Source: Bacillota bacterium (GTDB taxonomy: Bacteria > Bacillota_I > Bacilli_A > Erysipelotrichales > Erysipelotrichaceae). From it: 64,000 nucleotides of DNA. The position numbers were made by a program, and so were the translations under genes. Under the pieces are notes generated by a model. It ran no database searches and was not told the origin of the DNA. It saw nothing but the letters and a program-made list of their open reading frames with translations. The stretch is taken from positions 1 through 64,000 of the forward strand of contig JAEWFZ010000014.1 of NCBI GenBank assembly GCA_023388535.1, read 5' to 3'. Below, one piece after another: positions 8,545-17,800 of the stretch; position 1 is the first letter of the stretch; every line of letters starts with the position of its first letter.

Positions 8545-9922
8545 AAAGAAAAAAGCAAAGGCTGATTTATTAACCTTAGACCAAATCAAAGCTAAGCTAT
8601 TAGAAGAAGCCAAAAAAGACAGCGTTATCTCGCAAAAATACTTTGATGACTTAACTAAAAATTTAGAATTATCCGATGAAGATACCGACGATTTGATTGA
8701 ATGGTTTGCTGAAGAAAAAATAGATTTAGAAGGGGCAGACCCTGATGAAGACGACGAGGTTGAAACCGATGAGGTTGCCTTAGAAGCCGATGATAGTGAT
8801 TTACGTGATTATATAGATGAAGAAAGCGACGAACCTTTTGACGATTCTGTTAACGTCGTTGATTTAGATAGTTATATTAATAAAAATTTAACCGTGGCTA
8901 ATATGCGGGTTAACGACCCAGTTAAATTGTATTTAAAGGAAATTGGTTATGTTAACTTGCTAGAACCTGAAGATGAGCCGGAAATTGCTCGTAGAATCGA
9001 AGATGGGCTCTATGCGGAAACTTTATTACTAGAAAAATATGAAGAATTATCCGGTAATGCCATCTATAAACCAAACGAACAAAGAATCGAATATACTGAA
9101 ACGATTGAGCGAGAGCTTTATGAATTATCGAAAGATGATGAAGGGAATTTAGCTTATTTTAATAACTGTTCCGCCACCCGTTTGGATGGACAACAAGCGA
9201 AGCGCATTCTTATCTCGGCGAATTTACGTTTAGTTGTTTCGATTGCTAAAAAATATGTTGGTCGAGGCATGTCCTTCTTAGATTTAATTCAAGAAGGGAA
9301 TATGGGTTTAGTTAAAGCCGTCGAAAAATTTGATTATACTAAAGGATTTAAGTTTTCTACCTATGCGACTTGGTGGATTCGTCAAGCGATTACCCGTGCT
9401 ATCGCCGACCAAGCACGCACGATTCGTATTCCCGTCCATATGGTTGAAACCATTAACAAATTGACGCGGATTCAACGTCAGTTAGTCCAAGTTTATGGCC
9501 GTGATCCAAGCGCTGAAGAAATAGCGGAAGCGATGGCGAATGTAACCGCGGAGAAAGTTCGTGAAATTCAAAAGATTTCCCTTGAACCAGTTTCTTTAGA
9601 AACCCCAATCGGTGAAGAAGATGATTCCCACCTGGGTGATTTTATCGAAGATAAAGAAATCATGTCTCCAGATGAATATGCGAATAATGAGCTTTTGAAA
9701 CAAGAAATTAATATGGTTTTAGAAGGTCTAACCGAGCGCGAAGAAAAAGTATTAAGAATGCGTTTTGGGCTTTACGATGGCCGGACCCGTACTTTAGAGG
9801 AAGTTGGAAAAGAATTCAACGTTACCCGGGAACGGATTCGTCAAATTGAAGCGAAAGCCCTACGTAAACTAAAACACCCATCACGTAGCAAACGTTTACG
9901 TGATTTCATGGATCGTAACTAG
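8537..9922 (+). CDS. sigA: Housekeeping RNA polymerase sigma factor SigA (RpoD)
   Basis: A sigma-70 group 1 factor of 461 aa. The N-terminal region 1.1 is acidic. Region 1.2 begins near DPVKLYLKEIG, region 2 carries LRLVVSIAKKY through the -10 recognition segment YATWWIRQAITRAI, and region 4 has the -35 helix-turn-helix VTRERIRQIEAKALRKL. Two adjacent ATGs exist; the second is chosen because AGGAGG lies 6 nt before it rather than 3. It follows dnaG and precedes trmK. The many TGnTATAAT elements in this window fit a SigA of this type. Confidence 0.97.
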   Translation: MSKKKKAKADLLTLDQIKAKLLEEAKKDSVISQKYFDDLTKNLELSDEDTDDLIEWFAEEKIDLEGADPDEDDEVETDEVALEADDSDLRDYIDEESDEPFDDSVNVVDLDSYINKNLTVANMRVNDPVKLYLKEIGYVNLLEPEDEPEIARRIEDGLYAETLLLEKYEELSGNAIYKPNEQRIEYTETIERELYELSKDDEGNLAYFNNCSATRLDGQQAKRILISANLRLVVSIAKKYVGRGMSFLDLIQEGNMGLVKAVEKFDYTKGFKFSTYATWWIRQAITRAIADQARTIRIPVHMVETINKLTRIQRQLVQVYGRDPSAEEIAEAMANVTAEKVREIQKISLEPVSLETPIGEEDDSHLGDFIEDKEIMSPDEYANNELLKQEINMVLEGLTEREEKVLRMRFGLYDGRTRTLEEVGKEFNVTRERIRQIEAKALRKLKHPSRSKRLRDFMDRN

Positions 9923-9924
9923 TT

Positions 9925-10581
9925 ATGCGTCTTTCGCTACGCTTACAAGAAATATTAAATATTATTCAGCCAGTCGAAGTACTGGCTGATATTGGTTCTG
10001 ACCATGGAAAATTGATAGCAGCGGCTTTTAAAGCCGGTAAATGCCAGCGTGCTATTGTTACCGACATCAACCCCAAACCTTTGTTAAGAGCCCAAGAAAC
10101 ACTTCTAAAGGCGGGTTACGCCAGTAAAACCCAGTTCTATGAAAGCGATGGGATGCGGCAGGTTGCTAAAAACGCCAACGCCTGGATTATAGCTGGAATG
10201 GGGGCGATGTTAATTCAAAAAATCATCAGCGATTCCATGGACAAAGCCAAGCAAGTCGAACAATTAATTGTTTGCCCGCATCACCAACCGGAACTCTTAC
10301 GTCAGTATATGGCTGAAAGAGGCTTTGAGTTGCTGGAAGAAACATTGGTTCTGGATGGTCATTATTATTGGATTTTAAAGTATAAATATAATGGCCATAA
10401 AAAAACGCTTAGTTTAAAAGAGCAGTATTTTGGTAATTTAGAAAATCCGCTCGTCCATCAATATGTTTTAGAGCAATATAAAAAGCATTCACCGTACCAA
10501 GCGTTAAATGAGAAGTCAAAAACAATTATTGAAACTATAACTAGAGAATTTTCTCAAGTTCTACTGCAGGAAGCGGAGTAG
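9925..10581 (+). CDS. trmK: tRNA (adenine22-N1)-methyltransferase TrmK
   Basis: The 218-aa class I SAM methyltransferase has the motif LADIGSDHGKL near residue 20 and VTDINPKPL as the acidic strand. GMGAMLI follows, where the SAM pocket closes. TrmK methylates A22 of tRNA in Gram-positives, and the gene regularly follows sigA. No SD precedes the ATG, which starts 2 nt after the sigA stop, so translation is probably coupled. The 3' end overlaps the convergent ispH by about 40 bp, an uncommon tail-to-tail overlap. Confidence 0.92.
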   Translation: MRLSLRLQEILNIIQPVEVLADIGSDHGKLIAAAFKAGKCQRAIVTDINPKPLLRAQETLLKAGYASKTQFYESDGMRQVAKNANAWIIAGMGAMLIQKIISDSMDKAKQVEQLIVCPHHQPELLRQYMAERGFELLEETLVLDGHYYWILKYKYNGHKKTLSLKEQYFGNLENPLVHQYVLEQYKKHSPYQALNEKSKTIIETITREFSQVLLQEAE

Positions 10582-11452
10582 GCTTATCAAGATCGACATG
10601 AATTAAATAATCAATAATTTGATTGGTTAAATAGGTTGGGGTAGAGGCACCAGAAGTGATGCCAACGCGCCAATCTTTTTTAAATTTAGAAATATCCAAA
10701 TCTTCAATGGACTCCATCTTAAAGATATTTGGAATATTTTTTTCTTGACCAATTGAAGCTAACATCTGTGTGTTATTGCTATGGGGATCGCCAACGACCA
10801 CTAGCGCATCAAGGTTTTCGCTCTCAATAATAGCCAGTTGACGAAAGCGGGTGGCGGCACAGATTTCATTAGTAATATCCGCCAGCGGATAGCGCTTGAT
10901 TATCGAATCAAAAATATCCTCAATTTGTAAGGTAGAAAGGGTGGTTTGATTGGAAACGAAGGGGTCAATACTTTCTAATTCTAAAGCTTCGACATCACTT
11001 ATCTTGGTCACAAAATGAACCTCTGGAAAGGACTCGGTAATCGCCAGAGATTCTGGATGATTGGCGCGGCCCACATAAATCACCTCTTTACCCAGATTGA
11101 GCTGTTGTTTAATCAAATCAAAGGTGCTAGCAACGTCTTCACAGGTCGCATCCAATGTGGTTAAATTAAGCTCAGCAGCCCGCTGTTTAATCAAGCTACT
11201 GACGCCGTGCGCCGAGAAGATAACGATGCCATCTTCGATATCATCTAAGAGATCAATCCGTGCTCTGGATCGGTCTTCTAAGGTTTTAATGTTATAATAA
11301 TTAAGTGCATCAACGACAAATCGATTGTGAACAATCGAGCCTAAAATGGTAATCGGTGTATCGGGATGATCGATACGAGCTTGCTTGGCTAATTGTAAGG
11401 CGCGAACGACCCCCTTACAAAAGCCTCGTGGTCGTAGAGGTATAATTTCCAT
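10541..11452 (-). CDS. ispH: 4-hydroxy-3-methylbut-2-enyl diphosphate reductase IspH
   Basis: The 303-aa [4Fe-4S] reductase carries out the last step of the MEP pathway, giving IPP and DMAPP. The three cluster cysteines are visible: C12 in RGFCKGV, C104 in DATCEDV and C198 in NEICAATRFRQ. IspG, Dxs and IspA are also in the window. The start is fixed by AAGGAGA before the ATG. It overlaps trmK tail to tail, and the same trmK/ispH/cshB neighbourhood is seen in Bacillus, where an extra gene (yqfO) separates trmK and ispH. Confidence 0.95.
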   Translation of the reverse strand: MEIIPLRPRGFCKGVVRALQLAKQARIDHPDTPITILGSIVHNRFVVDALNYYNIKTLEDRSRARIDLLDDIEDGIVIFSAHGVSSLIKQRAAELNLTTLDATCEDVASTFDLIKQQLNLGKEVIYVGRANHPESLAITESFPEVHFVTKISDVEALELESIDPFVSNQTTLSTLQIEDIFDSIIKRYPLADITNEICAATRFRQLAIIESENLDALVVVGDPHSNNTQMLASIGQEKNIPNIFKMESIEDLDISKFKKDWRVGITSGASTPTYLTNQIIDYLIHVDLDKPTPLPAVELEKIL

Positions 11453-11504
11453 AATCGTCTCCTTTTTATCAATATATCATATAATCACTCAGGAGGTTAT
11501 ATTA

Positions 11505-12833
11505 ATGAACTACTTAAAACGCTCCCAACATTGGCAACAACATTTAGGGTTTGAAAGCCTAACTCCCATCCAAGAACAAACCTACGATGTGTTAATGCAT
11601 CGTCGTGATTTAATTGCGCGCTCCCAGACCGGTACCGGTAAAAGCCATGCGTTCTTATTTCCGCTATTAGATCAGATTAATTTTGAAAATAATCAGGTTC
11701 AAGCCATCATTTTGACGCCAACTCGAGAATTGGCCATGCAACTTTGGCAAATGGCCAGAACCGCTCAAGAAATTTATCCAGAATTAAAGCTTAACTTAGT
11801 CATCGGTGGTTCCGACCGGGAGAAGATGATTCAAAGCTTAAGCAATCAACCGCCGCATATTATTATCGGCTCGGTAGGGCGGGTCAATGATGTCATGAAA
11901 GAAGGGGCCTTTAGCCCCCAATCTTTACGCACGATTATTTTGGACGAAGCCGATATGATTTGGGAATATGGCTTTTTTGAAGATGTTAGTTCTATTTTAA
12001 ACTTAGTTACCCAAAAACCTCAACTTGTCGTTTTTAGTGCTACTTTGCCGACGGAGTTACAATCCTTTTTACGACGAGCGATGCTGACGCCAACCACGAT
12101 CGAAATAGAAGATAGTCAAGATCTAGCACCAAATATTGACTATTATCTGGTCAATCGTAAACATCGAGATTATCCTTCGATGGTTTTAAACCTATTGGAT
12201 ACTTTTGTACCAGCTGGTTTATTGATTTTTGCTAATTCGCGAAAGGAAGTAGCTGAAATTGCGGAGTACTTGCGCCAACATCAAATCCAATTGTTGGAAT
12301 TACATGGCGATCTTAGTCCAAGAGCGCGCCGTCAAGTCTTACAGCGCATTCAAAATGAAGACGTCTCAATTTTAGTCTGTTCGGATATCGCCGCCCGTGG
12401 TATTGATTTACCGATGGTTTCCCATGTCATCTCCTGTGGTTTTCCAAGACAAATTGAATATTTTGTTCACCGGGCTGGTAGAACCGGTCGTATGGGGCAA
12501 CATGGTATCTGCATCACCTTGTTTAATCAAGGAGATTTAAAAACGATTAATAATTTAAAAAATCAAGGCATTCCGTTCACCTATAAGCGAATCAAAGATC
12601 AACAATTGGTCGATGACATCCCGTTTTTACAACGGATCAACAAACCAAAGGAATATGATCCTGAAGTCAAAGCCATCCTCAATCGAAAGGATACCAAAGT
12701 TAAGCCGAATTATAAGAAAAAACGACGTCAACAGATTGATAAAATCATGCGTCGTAAACGTCGTGAGAAGATACGAGAAGAAATTAATAAACAAAAAATT
12801 GAACGGGCAAAAGCCAAACAAAGAAATAGATAA
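11505..12833 (+). CDS. cshB: DEAD-box ATP-dependent RNA helicase, CshB-like
   Basis: The 442-aa two-domain RNA helicase shows the Q-motif Q23 region (TPIQEQ), Walker A SQTGTGKS at 40-47, PTREL, DEAD (LDEADMIW), SAT and HRAGRTGRMG. A Lys/Arg-rich tail of about 60 residues follows and probably binds RNA. The true ATG follows AGGAGGT; a longer upstream frame overlapping ispH is rejected. The length and the ispH neighbour match B. subtilis CshB, a cold-shock and mRNA/ribosome remodelling helicase. Its stop directly abuts the convergent ispG stop. Confidence 0.9.
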   Translation: MNYLKRSQHWQQHLGFESLTPIQEQTYDVLMHRRDLIARSQTGTGKSHAFLFPLLDQINFENNQVQAIILTPTRELAMQLWQMARTAQEIYPELKLNLVIGGSDREKMIQSLSNQPPHIIIGSVGRVNDVMKEGAFSPQSLRTIILDEADMIWEYGFFEDVSSILNLVTQKPQLVVFSATLPTELQSFLRRAMLTPTTIEIEDSQDLAPNIDYYLVNRKHRDYPSMVLNLLDTFVPAGLLIFANSRKEVAEIAEYLRQHQIQLLELHGDLSPRARRQVLQRIQNEDVSILVCSDIAARGIDLPMVSHVISCGFPRQIEYFVHRAGRTGRMGQHGICITLFNQGDLKTINNLKNQGIPFTYKRIKDQQLVDDIPFLQRINKPKEYDPEVKAILNRKDTKVKPNYKKKRRQQIDKIMRRKRREKIREEINKQKIERAKAKQRNR

Positions 12834-13898
12834 TTACTCTTCTTCCATCATTTTTAAGATTTCAGCTTTAAGTGTCTCAACCAATAGGGCTTGAGGCACT
12901 TTTTTTACCACTTTACCTTTTTTAAACAGCAAAGCTTCTTCCTTACCGCCAGCAATGCCAATATCGGCACGGGAGGCTTCCTGAGGACCATTGACGGCAC
13001 AGCCCATAATCGCCACTTGAATATCGGTCTTTAGTCCAGATAAAAAGGTTTCTATTTCTTTGACATAAGGGAGCATATTATATTGTAATCGCCCACAGGT
13101 CGGACAGGATACTAAATCAGGGACATCATCAATTAAATCAAACGCTTTTAGTAAGAGTTTTGCTATTTTCATTTCTTCGACAGGATCATCGGAAACTGAA
13201 ATACGCATTGTATCGCCAATGCCTTCATAGAGTAAAGTACCTAGAGCCGCGCTAGATTTAATGGCGGAAGGTAATAAGGGACCGGCTTCGGTCACACCCA
13301 AATGTAAAGGATATTCAAAGGTTTTGGCGGCTAATCGATAGGTATCGATGGTCAAGCGGACATCGGAAGCTTTAAACGATAAGATGACATCATGAAAATC
13401 AAGTTCTTTTAATATATTTAAATGTAAGTGGGCGGATTCAATCATCGCTTCCGGGGTAGGTTTTCCATACTTACTTAAGATATTGGCTTCTAAGGAGCCG
13501 CTGTTAACACCGATGCGAATTGGGATCTTTCGTTTCTTACAAGCTTCAACCACCAGCGCGACATGCTCTTTGTTGCCAAGATTTCCAGGGTTAATGCGAA
13601 TTTTATCCACCCCAGATTCGATGGCAGCGAGCGCTAATTGATAATTAAAATGAATATCCGCCACTAAAGGCGCGAAGATCTCCTTTTTTATTTCCTTAAT
13701 CGCCAGCGCATCTTCCATATCCAAAATGGCTAATCGAACAATTTGACAACCATTGCTTAGCAGTTGCTTAATTTGAAATACGGTACTTTCTACATCCTTG
13801 GTTTTCGTGTTAGTCATCGATTGTAGGATGACTTGATTTAAAGAACCGATGGTATAGGGACCAACTTTTACCGGTCTAGTGGTCGTGCGTGTGTACAT
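12834..13898 (-). CDS. ispG: (E)-4-hydroxy-3-methylbut-2-enyl-diphosphate synthase IspG
   Basis: The 354-aa penultimate MEP enzyme converts MEcPP to HMBPP. It has an N-terminal TIM barrel (start region VKVGPYTIG, then ILQSMTNT), a KIRINPGN motif and C-terminal iron-sulfur ligands (SCPTCGRLQ, and a later C in IMGCAVNGP). The strong SD AGGAGGTGATA precedes the ATG. It converges on cshB with no spacer and diverges from the PBP gene. Confidence 0.95.
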   Translation of the reverse strand: MYTRTTTRPVKVGPYTIGSLNQVILQSMTNTKTKDVESTVFQIKQLLSNGCQIVRLAILDMEDALAIKEIKKEIFAPLVADIHFNYQLALAAIESGVDKIRINPGNLGNKEHVALVVEACKKRKIPIRIGVNSGSLEANILSKYGKPTPEAMIESAHLHLNILKELDFHDVILSFKASDVRLTIDTYRLAAKTFEYPLHLGVTEAGPLLPSAIKSSAALGTLLYEGIGDTMRISVSDDPVEEMKIAKLLLKAFDLIDDVPDLVSCPTCGRLQYNMLPYVKEIETFLSGLKTDIQVAIMGCAVNGPQEASRADIGIAGGKEEALLFKKGKVVKKVPQALLVETLKAEILKMMEEE

Positions 13899-13963
13899 CT
13901 TATCACCTCCTAGCCATTATATCATTATCTAGGAAATTCGGTTATAATTACATCGGAGATAGT

Positions 13964-16015
13964 ATGAGTAAAGACAAGAAGAAAAAGCAATTACCGGATA
14001 ACGAAACGGAAAGGAATAAACAACTAATGGGCGCTATGCGCTATCGTTTAGTGTTTTTAGGGATTATCATAACCATTAGTATGATTTTTATCATCATGCG
14101 TTTATTTCAAGTTCAAATCTATCAACAGAATGAATATCGTGACAAACTGAGTCGTTTTAACGTCACTGAAATTAATGAACTGCCGATGCGAGGCGATATT
14201 ATCGATCGTAACGGGTCGGTTTTGAGTACCAATCAAGAAATGCTTGATATTATCTATATTGCACCTTTGGGCGAAACGGTCTCGATGAAGTGGAATAAAG
14301 CTAAAGCTTTTGTTGATTTATTTGAGGTAGATACGGAAAGTATGACCTTACGCGATCGAAAAGACGCCTTCATCCATTATTTTGATGAACTGGCCAACGA
14401 TTTAATAACCCCGACAGAAAAACAACAATTACGAACCGGTGAGTTACGCGATAGCGATATCTACAATTTAAAACTAGATCGAATAAATGACGGTCATTTG
14501 ATAAGACTGAGTCAACGACAATTGCAGGAATTTATGATTTTCCAACGGATGCATATTGTTCCTGGCTTAATTAAGGATATTAAACAAGATATTAGCATCG
14601 AAGAAACTGCTATTCTTATCGAAAATACTAATATTTTATCCGGCTTTTTGATTCATCCGTCCTATTCGCGAATTATTTTTGATGATCATAATTTGGGTAG
14701 TTTAATCGGTAGTATGACCACAAATAAGCAGGGCTTATTGGCTGAAACCGCAAACTATAATCAAGCGCTTAATTACAATTTAACCGATCAAATCGGTGCT
14801 TCCGGTTTAGAAGCCTACTATGAATCGGTTTTATCGGGTAAAAAGCTAAAGTATCAAGTACTTTATAACAATCAAGGCATTCCGCGTCTGGAACTGGTTG
14901 ATTCGGGTGAAAATGGAGCTACATTACAGCTTACTATTGATAAAGAGTTTCAAAAACGAGTCGAAGAAATTACCGAAATTCGTTTAAAAGAAGCGATTCA
15001 AAATCGAAATACCGCCAAAATATATGGTGACCGCATGTTGTTGGTGGTATCCGATGTAACCAATGGCGAAGTCTTGGCTTTGGCTGGCGTATATCGCAGT
15101 GAATCGGGTAATTTTAATGTTTATAATTCAGGAACCTATTTAGAAGCTTATTCCCCAGGATCTTCGATTAAAGGCGCGATGGTTTATATGGGTTTAGAAA
15201 AAAATCTCTTTAGACCCGGGGAGCGAATTCTCGATCAACCGGTTAAAATTGCTGGAACGGTAGCAAAAAGAAGTTCTGCCGTACTCGGTATGGTAGATGA
15301 TATTCGAGCAATGGCGGTTTCCAGTAATGTCTATATGTATAATGTCGTTTTTAGACTTGGTAGAGCTAACTATCGTTACGATCAGCCTTTAAATTTAGAT
15401 CCAAACACACTATCGGAAATGAGAAAAAATTTCTCCCAATTTGGTTTAGGATCAGCCACCGGATTGGATGTGCCGTTGGAAAGTAATGGATATAAAGGTA
15501 TTAAACCAGCCGCCGGTAACTTATTGGACTTTGCTACGGGGCAGTACGATACTTACAGTGTCATGCAGCTAAATCAATACGCCTTAACTTTAGCTAATGG
15601 CGGTCATCGCTATCAGCTGCATTTTGCTAAACACGCCATAGAACCTAAGTCAGAAAATGTGGTCTTTCAATATCAGCCAACGATTTTAAATTCTTTAGCG
15701 GATAGTAATGCCCTAAGAAGGGTACAAATGGGGATGCGGGCTTGTGTTACCAGTGGTTATTGTAGTCCTTTAAGAAATGCTATAGTTCCCGCTGCTGCCA
15801 AAACAGGAACGGCCGAAGACTTTGTTTTTGATAATGGCAAACTGGTAAATACAGCAACCAGTACTTTGGTCGCTTATGCGCCATATGACAATCCAAAGAT
15901 CGCTATTTCATGCATAACCCCTAATGAAACAAGACGTCGCGGAACCTATAGTGGTTGCATGTATGCCACCGAAGATATAATAAATTTATATTTTTCTGAA
16001 AACCAACATAATTAG
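13964..16015 (+). CDS. Class B penicillin-binding protein (D,D-transpeptidase)
   Basis: The 683-aa membrane-anchored transpeptidase has one N-terminal TM helix (about 30-48) after a basic cytoplasmic stretch, a PBP dimerisation domain, and a transpeptidase domain with all three motifs: S400-S-I-K403, S453-S-N455 and K613-T-G615. It cross-links peptidoglycan outside the membrane in elongation or division; which one cannot be decided here. The ATG is chosen over an earlier one because the earlier one overlaps ispG and lacks an SD; CGGAG precedes this one. A TATAAT lies 15 bp upstream (13943-13948). The protein has no PASTA repeats. Confidence 0.92.
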   Translation: MSKDKKKKQLPDNETERNKQLMGAMRYRLVFLGIIITISMIFIIMRLFQVQIYQQNEYRDKLSRFNVTEINELPMRGDIIDRNGSVLSTNQEMLDIIYIAPLGETVSMKWNKAKAFVDLFEVDTESMTLRDRKDAFIHYFDELANDLITPTEKQQLRTGELRDSDIYNLKLDRINDGHLIRLSQRQLQEFMIFQRMHIVPGLIKDIKQDISIEETAILIENTNILSGFLIHPSYSRIIFDDHNLGSLIGSMTTNKQGLLAETANYNQALNYNLTDQIGASGLEAYYESVLSGKKLKYQVLYNNQGIPRLELVDSGENGATLQLTIDKEFQKRVEEITEIRLKEAIQNRNTAKIYGDRMLLVVSDVTNGEVLALAGVYRSESGNFNVYNSGTYLEAYSPGSSIKGAMVYMGLEKNLFRPGERILDQPVKIAGTVAKRSSAVLGMVDDIRAMAVSSNVYMYNVVFRLGRANYRYDQPLNLDPNTLSEMRKNFSQFGLGSATGLDVPLESNGYKGIKPAAGNLLDFATGQYDTYSVMQLNQYALTLANGGHRYQLHFAKHAIEPKSENVVFQYQPTILNSLADSNALRRVQMGMRACVTSGYCSPLRNAIVPAAAKTGTAEDFVFDNGKLVNTATSTLVAYAPYDNPKIAISCITPNETRRRGTYSGCMYATEDIINLYFSENQHN

Positions 16016-16044
16016 TAAATCCATAGATAAAATATTATGAATTA

Positions 16045-16053
16045 TGGTATTAT
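16045..16053 (+). promoter_or_regulatory. Extended -10 promoter for rpmG
   Basis: TGGTATTAT is an extended -10 (TGn plus a one-mismatch -10). It is followed after 17 nt by the SD AAGGAG and then the rpmG ATG. Confidence 0.5.
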
Positions 16054-16084
16054 ATACAGCGTAGCTAAGTAAGGAGTTGAAATT

Positions 16085-16234
16085 ATGCGTGAAAATGTAA
16101 CATTGAAATGTACCGAATGCGGTGAAGAAAATTACATTACGACAAAAAATAAAAAGAATGAACCTGGTCGTATTGAACGTAAAAAATATTGCCCAAGAGA
16201 ACGTAAAATGACGATTCATCGTGAAAAACGATAA
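16085..16234 (+). CDS. rpmG: 50S ribosomal protein bL33
   Basis: A 49-aa basic ribosomal protein starting MRENVTLKCTECGEEN, the classical L33 opening. Cys residues are present as CTEC and KYCPR; the fourth zinc ligand position is Glu (CPRE), a pattern also known in other Firmicute L33 proteins. The ATG follows AAGGAG. It is co-directional with the metallo-hydrolase that begins 3 bp after its stop. Confidence 0.95.
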   Translation: MRENVTLKCTECGEENYITTKNKKNEPGRIERKKYCPRERKMTIHREKR

Positions 16235-16237
16235 GTC

Positions 16238-16864
16238 ATGTTAGAAGTTAAATGTCTCACACTTGGTCCTTTAGAAACCAATTGCTATCTATTAAAACAA
16301 GAGAAGAAAGCGATTTTAATTGATGCCATGGTTGATCAGCAGGGGGATATTGATCGTATTGTTCAGGCTTTAGAAGATTCTCAATTATTAGCGGTAATCT
16401 TGACTCATGGTCATTACGATCATATCGCTGCGGTGAATCTTCTTTTTAATCGTTATCAAATGCCGATTTATATTCATGAAGATGAAGCGGATTATCTAAC
16501 GGAACCTAAACTTAATTTAAGTCCCTTGTTTTCATTAAACTATACCGTCGATGAACCGGCTAATATAGTAAGCGGCCATCAATTAAAGATTGATGATTTT
16601 ATCTTTGAAGTCATCAAAACTCCAGGTCATACCCCAGGATCAATGACCTTGATAATTGATAATCATGCCTTTGTTGGTGATTTCTTATTCAAAAATTCAA
16701 TTGGTCGTACCGATCTAATTAAAGGTAGCCAAGAATTGATGAGAAAGTCATTAAGTGAAGCTATCAATTGGCCAGACGATTGGATAATTTATCCAGGACA
16801 TGGACCTACAAGTACCATGAAAGACGAGAAAAAATCAAACCCATATCTAAGAACTCATCGTTAA
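16238..16864 (+). CDS. Metallo-beta-lactamase fold hydrolase (glyoxalase II/YqgX-like)
   Basis: The 208-aa single-domain MBL protein has the di-metal motif THGHYDH at residues 56-62. TPGHTPGS and YPGHGPTS supply further His ligands. Small Bacillota proteins of this type are called hydroxyacylglutathione hydrolase-like, but the real substrate is unknown. There is no SD, but the start is 3 bp after rpmG, so coupling is likely. A terminator overlaps the stop codon and separates it from comGA. Confidence 0.88.
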   Translation: MLEVKCLTLGPLETNCYLLKQEKKAILIDAMVDQQGDIDRIVQALEDSQLLAVILTHGHYDHIAAVNLLFNRYQMPIYIHEDEADYLTEPKLNLSPLFSLNYTVDEPANIVSGHQLKIDDFIFEVIKTPGHTPGSMTLIIDNHAFVGDFLFKNSIGRTDLIKGSQELMRKSLSEAINWPDDWIIYPGHGPTSTMKDEKKSNPYLRTHR

Positions 16865-16880
16865 GATGAGTTTTATTTTA
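16852..16880 (+). terminator. Terminator overlapping the MBL hydrolase stop
   Basis: The stem is AACTCATC / GATGAGTT with loop GTTAA holding the stop codon, followed by TTTATTTTA. The stem is only 8 bp, so strength is moderate. Confidence 0.6.
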
Positions 16881-16904
16881 GGATAAATGATTAAATAACG
16901 ATAT
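16880..16904 (+). promoter_or_regulatory. Possible SigH-type competence promoter before comGA
   Basis: AGGATAA and ACGATAT are separated by about 11-12 nt, resembling the SigH pattern AGGAWWT / GAAT used for competence genes in some Bacillota. It ends 8 nt before the comGA ATG, so the mRNA would be nearly leaderless. The match is imperfect and the call is tentative. Confidence 0.3.
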
Positions 16905-16912
16905 TTTAAGGC

Positions 16913-17800
16913 ATGGTAGAAGCTCGCTTAGAAGAATTATTAAAACTAGCTATCCAACTCAAAGCCACCGATATTCATCTACATTTATCTAAAGAAGATC
17001 AAAAAATTCAGATGCGAACAATCAATGGCTTTAAAATGGTTAAAAGCGTATCCATTGATGCAATTTTATATCAATTTTTAAAGTTTAAAGCTAATTTAGA
17101 TTTAAGTGCTGCCATGGTGCCGCAGTCGGGTACCTTTACTTATGTGATCGATGATACGCTATATAATTGTCGCTATTCGGCACTGGAAACTATCCAAATG
17201 CGTTCAGCGGTCATCCGCATCCTAAATCTTAGTTTAATAAATAGTTTGGATGAAATCGGTGGTCCGAAGGAAGTAATTAAAGAAATTCGAAAGCAACTGC
17301 TTCATGAGACTGGATTAATTCTTTTTGCTGGGGTGACTGGTAGTGGTAAAACTACGACTATGTTTACCGCTTTATCTGAGCTAAAAGATCGCTCCATTTA
17401 TACTTTAGAAGATCCGATAGAAACGTATTACGATAATTTAATGCAAGTTCAAATTAACTTAAAAACTGGTTTAAATTATCAACGTGGTATTAAACAATTG
17501 TTGCGTCATGACCCTGATATTATTTGTTTAGGCGAGATACGATCTCCAGAAGAAGCGAAAGCGTTGTTTCGCTGTTGTCTCTCTGGTCATTTAGTGACTT
17601 CGACGATTCATGCTTCGAGCTTATTTTCTACTTTATCACGACTCTTGGATTTTCAAGTAAGTGTCTTTGATCTAAGTTTAATCTCAATGACGATTGTCTT
17701 TCAACGCTTAATTGTCGAAAACCAGCAGAGGAGGGCTATGCTTGAGATTCTTTCAAACCATCAAATCCAAGACTACCTCAAGACCATTACGTCAGCTTAG
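16913..17800 (+). CDS. comGA: Competence pseudopilus assembly ATPase ComGA
   Basis: The 295-aa GspE/PilB-type secretion ATPase is shorter than Bacillus ComGA. The N-terminal KATDIHLHLS motif starts the domain. Walker A is GVTGSGKTT (140-148), the Asp box EDPIE is near 166-170, and the Walker B-like DPDIICLGEIR is at 200-210; THAS-type His is seen in STIHASS. It powers ComG pseudopilus assembly at the inner face of the membrane for DNA uptake. It heads comGA-GG. The ATG has hardly any SD (AAGG 1 nt away). Its 3' end overlaps the comGB start. Confidence 0.93.
   Translation: MVEARLEELLKLAIQLKATDIHLHLSKEDQKIQMRTINGFKMVKSVSIDAILYQFLKFKANLDLSAAMVPQSGTFTYVIDDTLYNCRYSALETIQMRSAVIRILNLSLINSLDEIGGPKEVIKEIRKQLLHETGLILFAGVTGSGKTTTMFTALSELKDRSIYTLEDPIETYYDNLMQVQINLKTGLNYQRGIKQLLRHDPDIICLGEIRSPEEAKALFRCCLSGHLVTSTIHASSLFSTLSRLLDFQVSVFDLSLISMTIVFQRLIVENQQRRAMLEILSNHQIQDYLKTITSA

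Noticed and set aside
16085..16234. L33 with only three of four zinc Cys
   Set aside because: The final Cys is replaced in other Firmicute L33 proteins as well, so this is not unusual.
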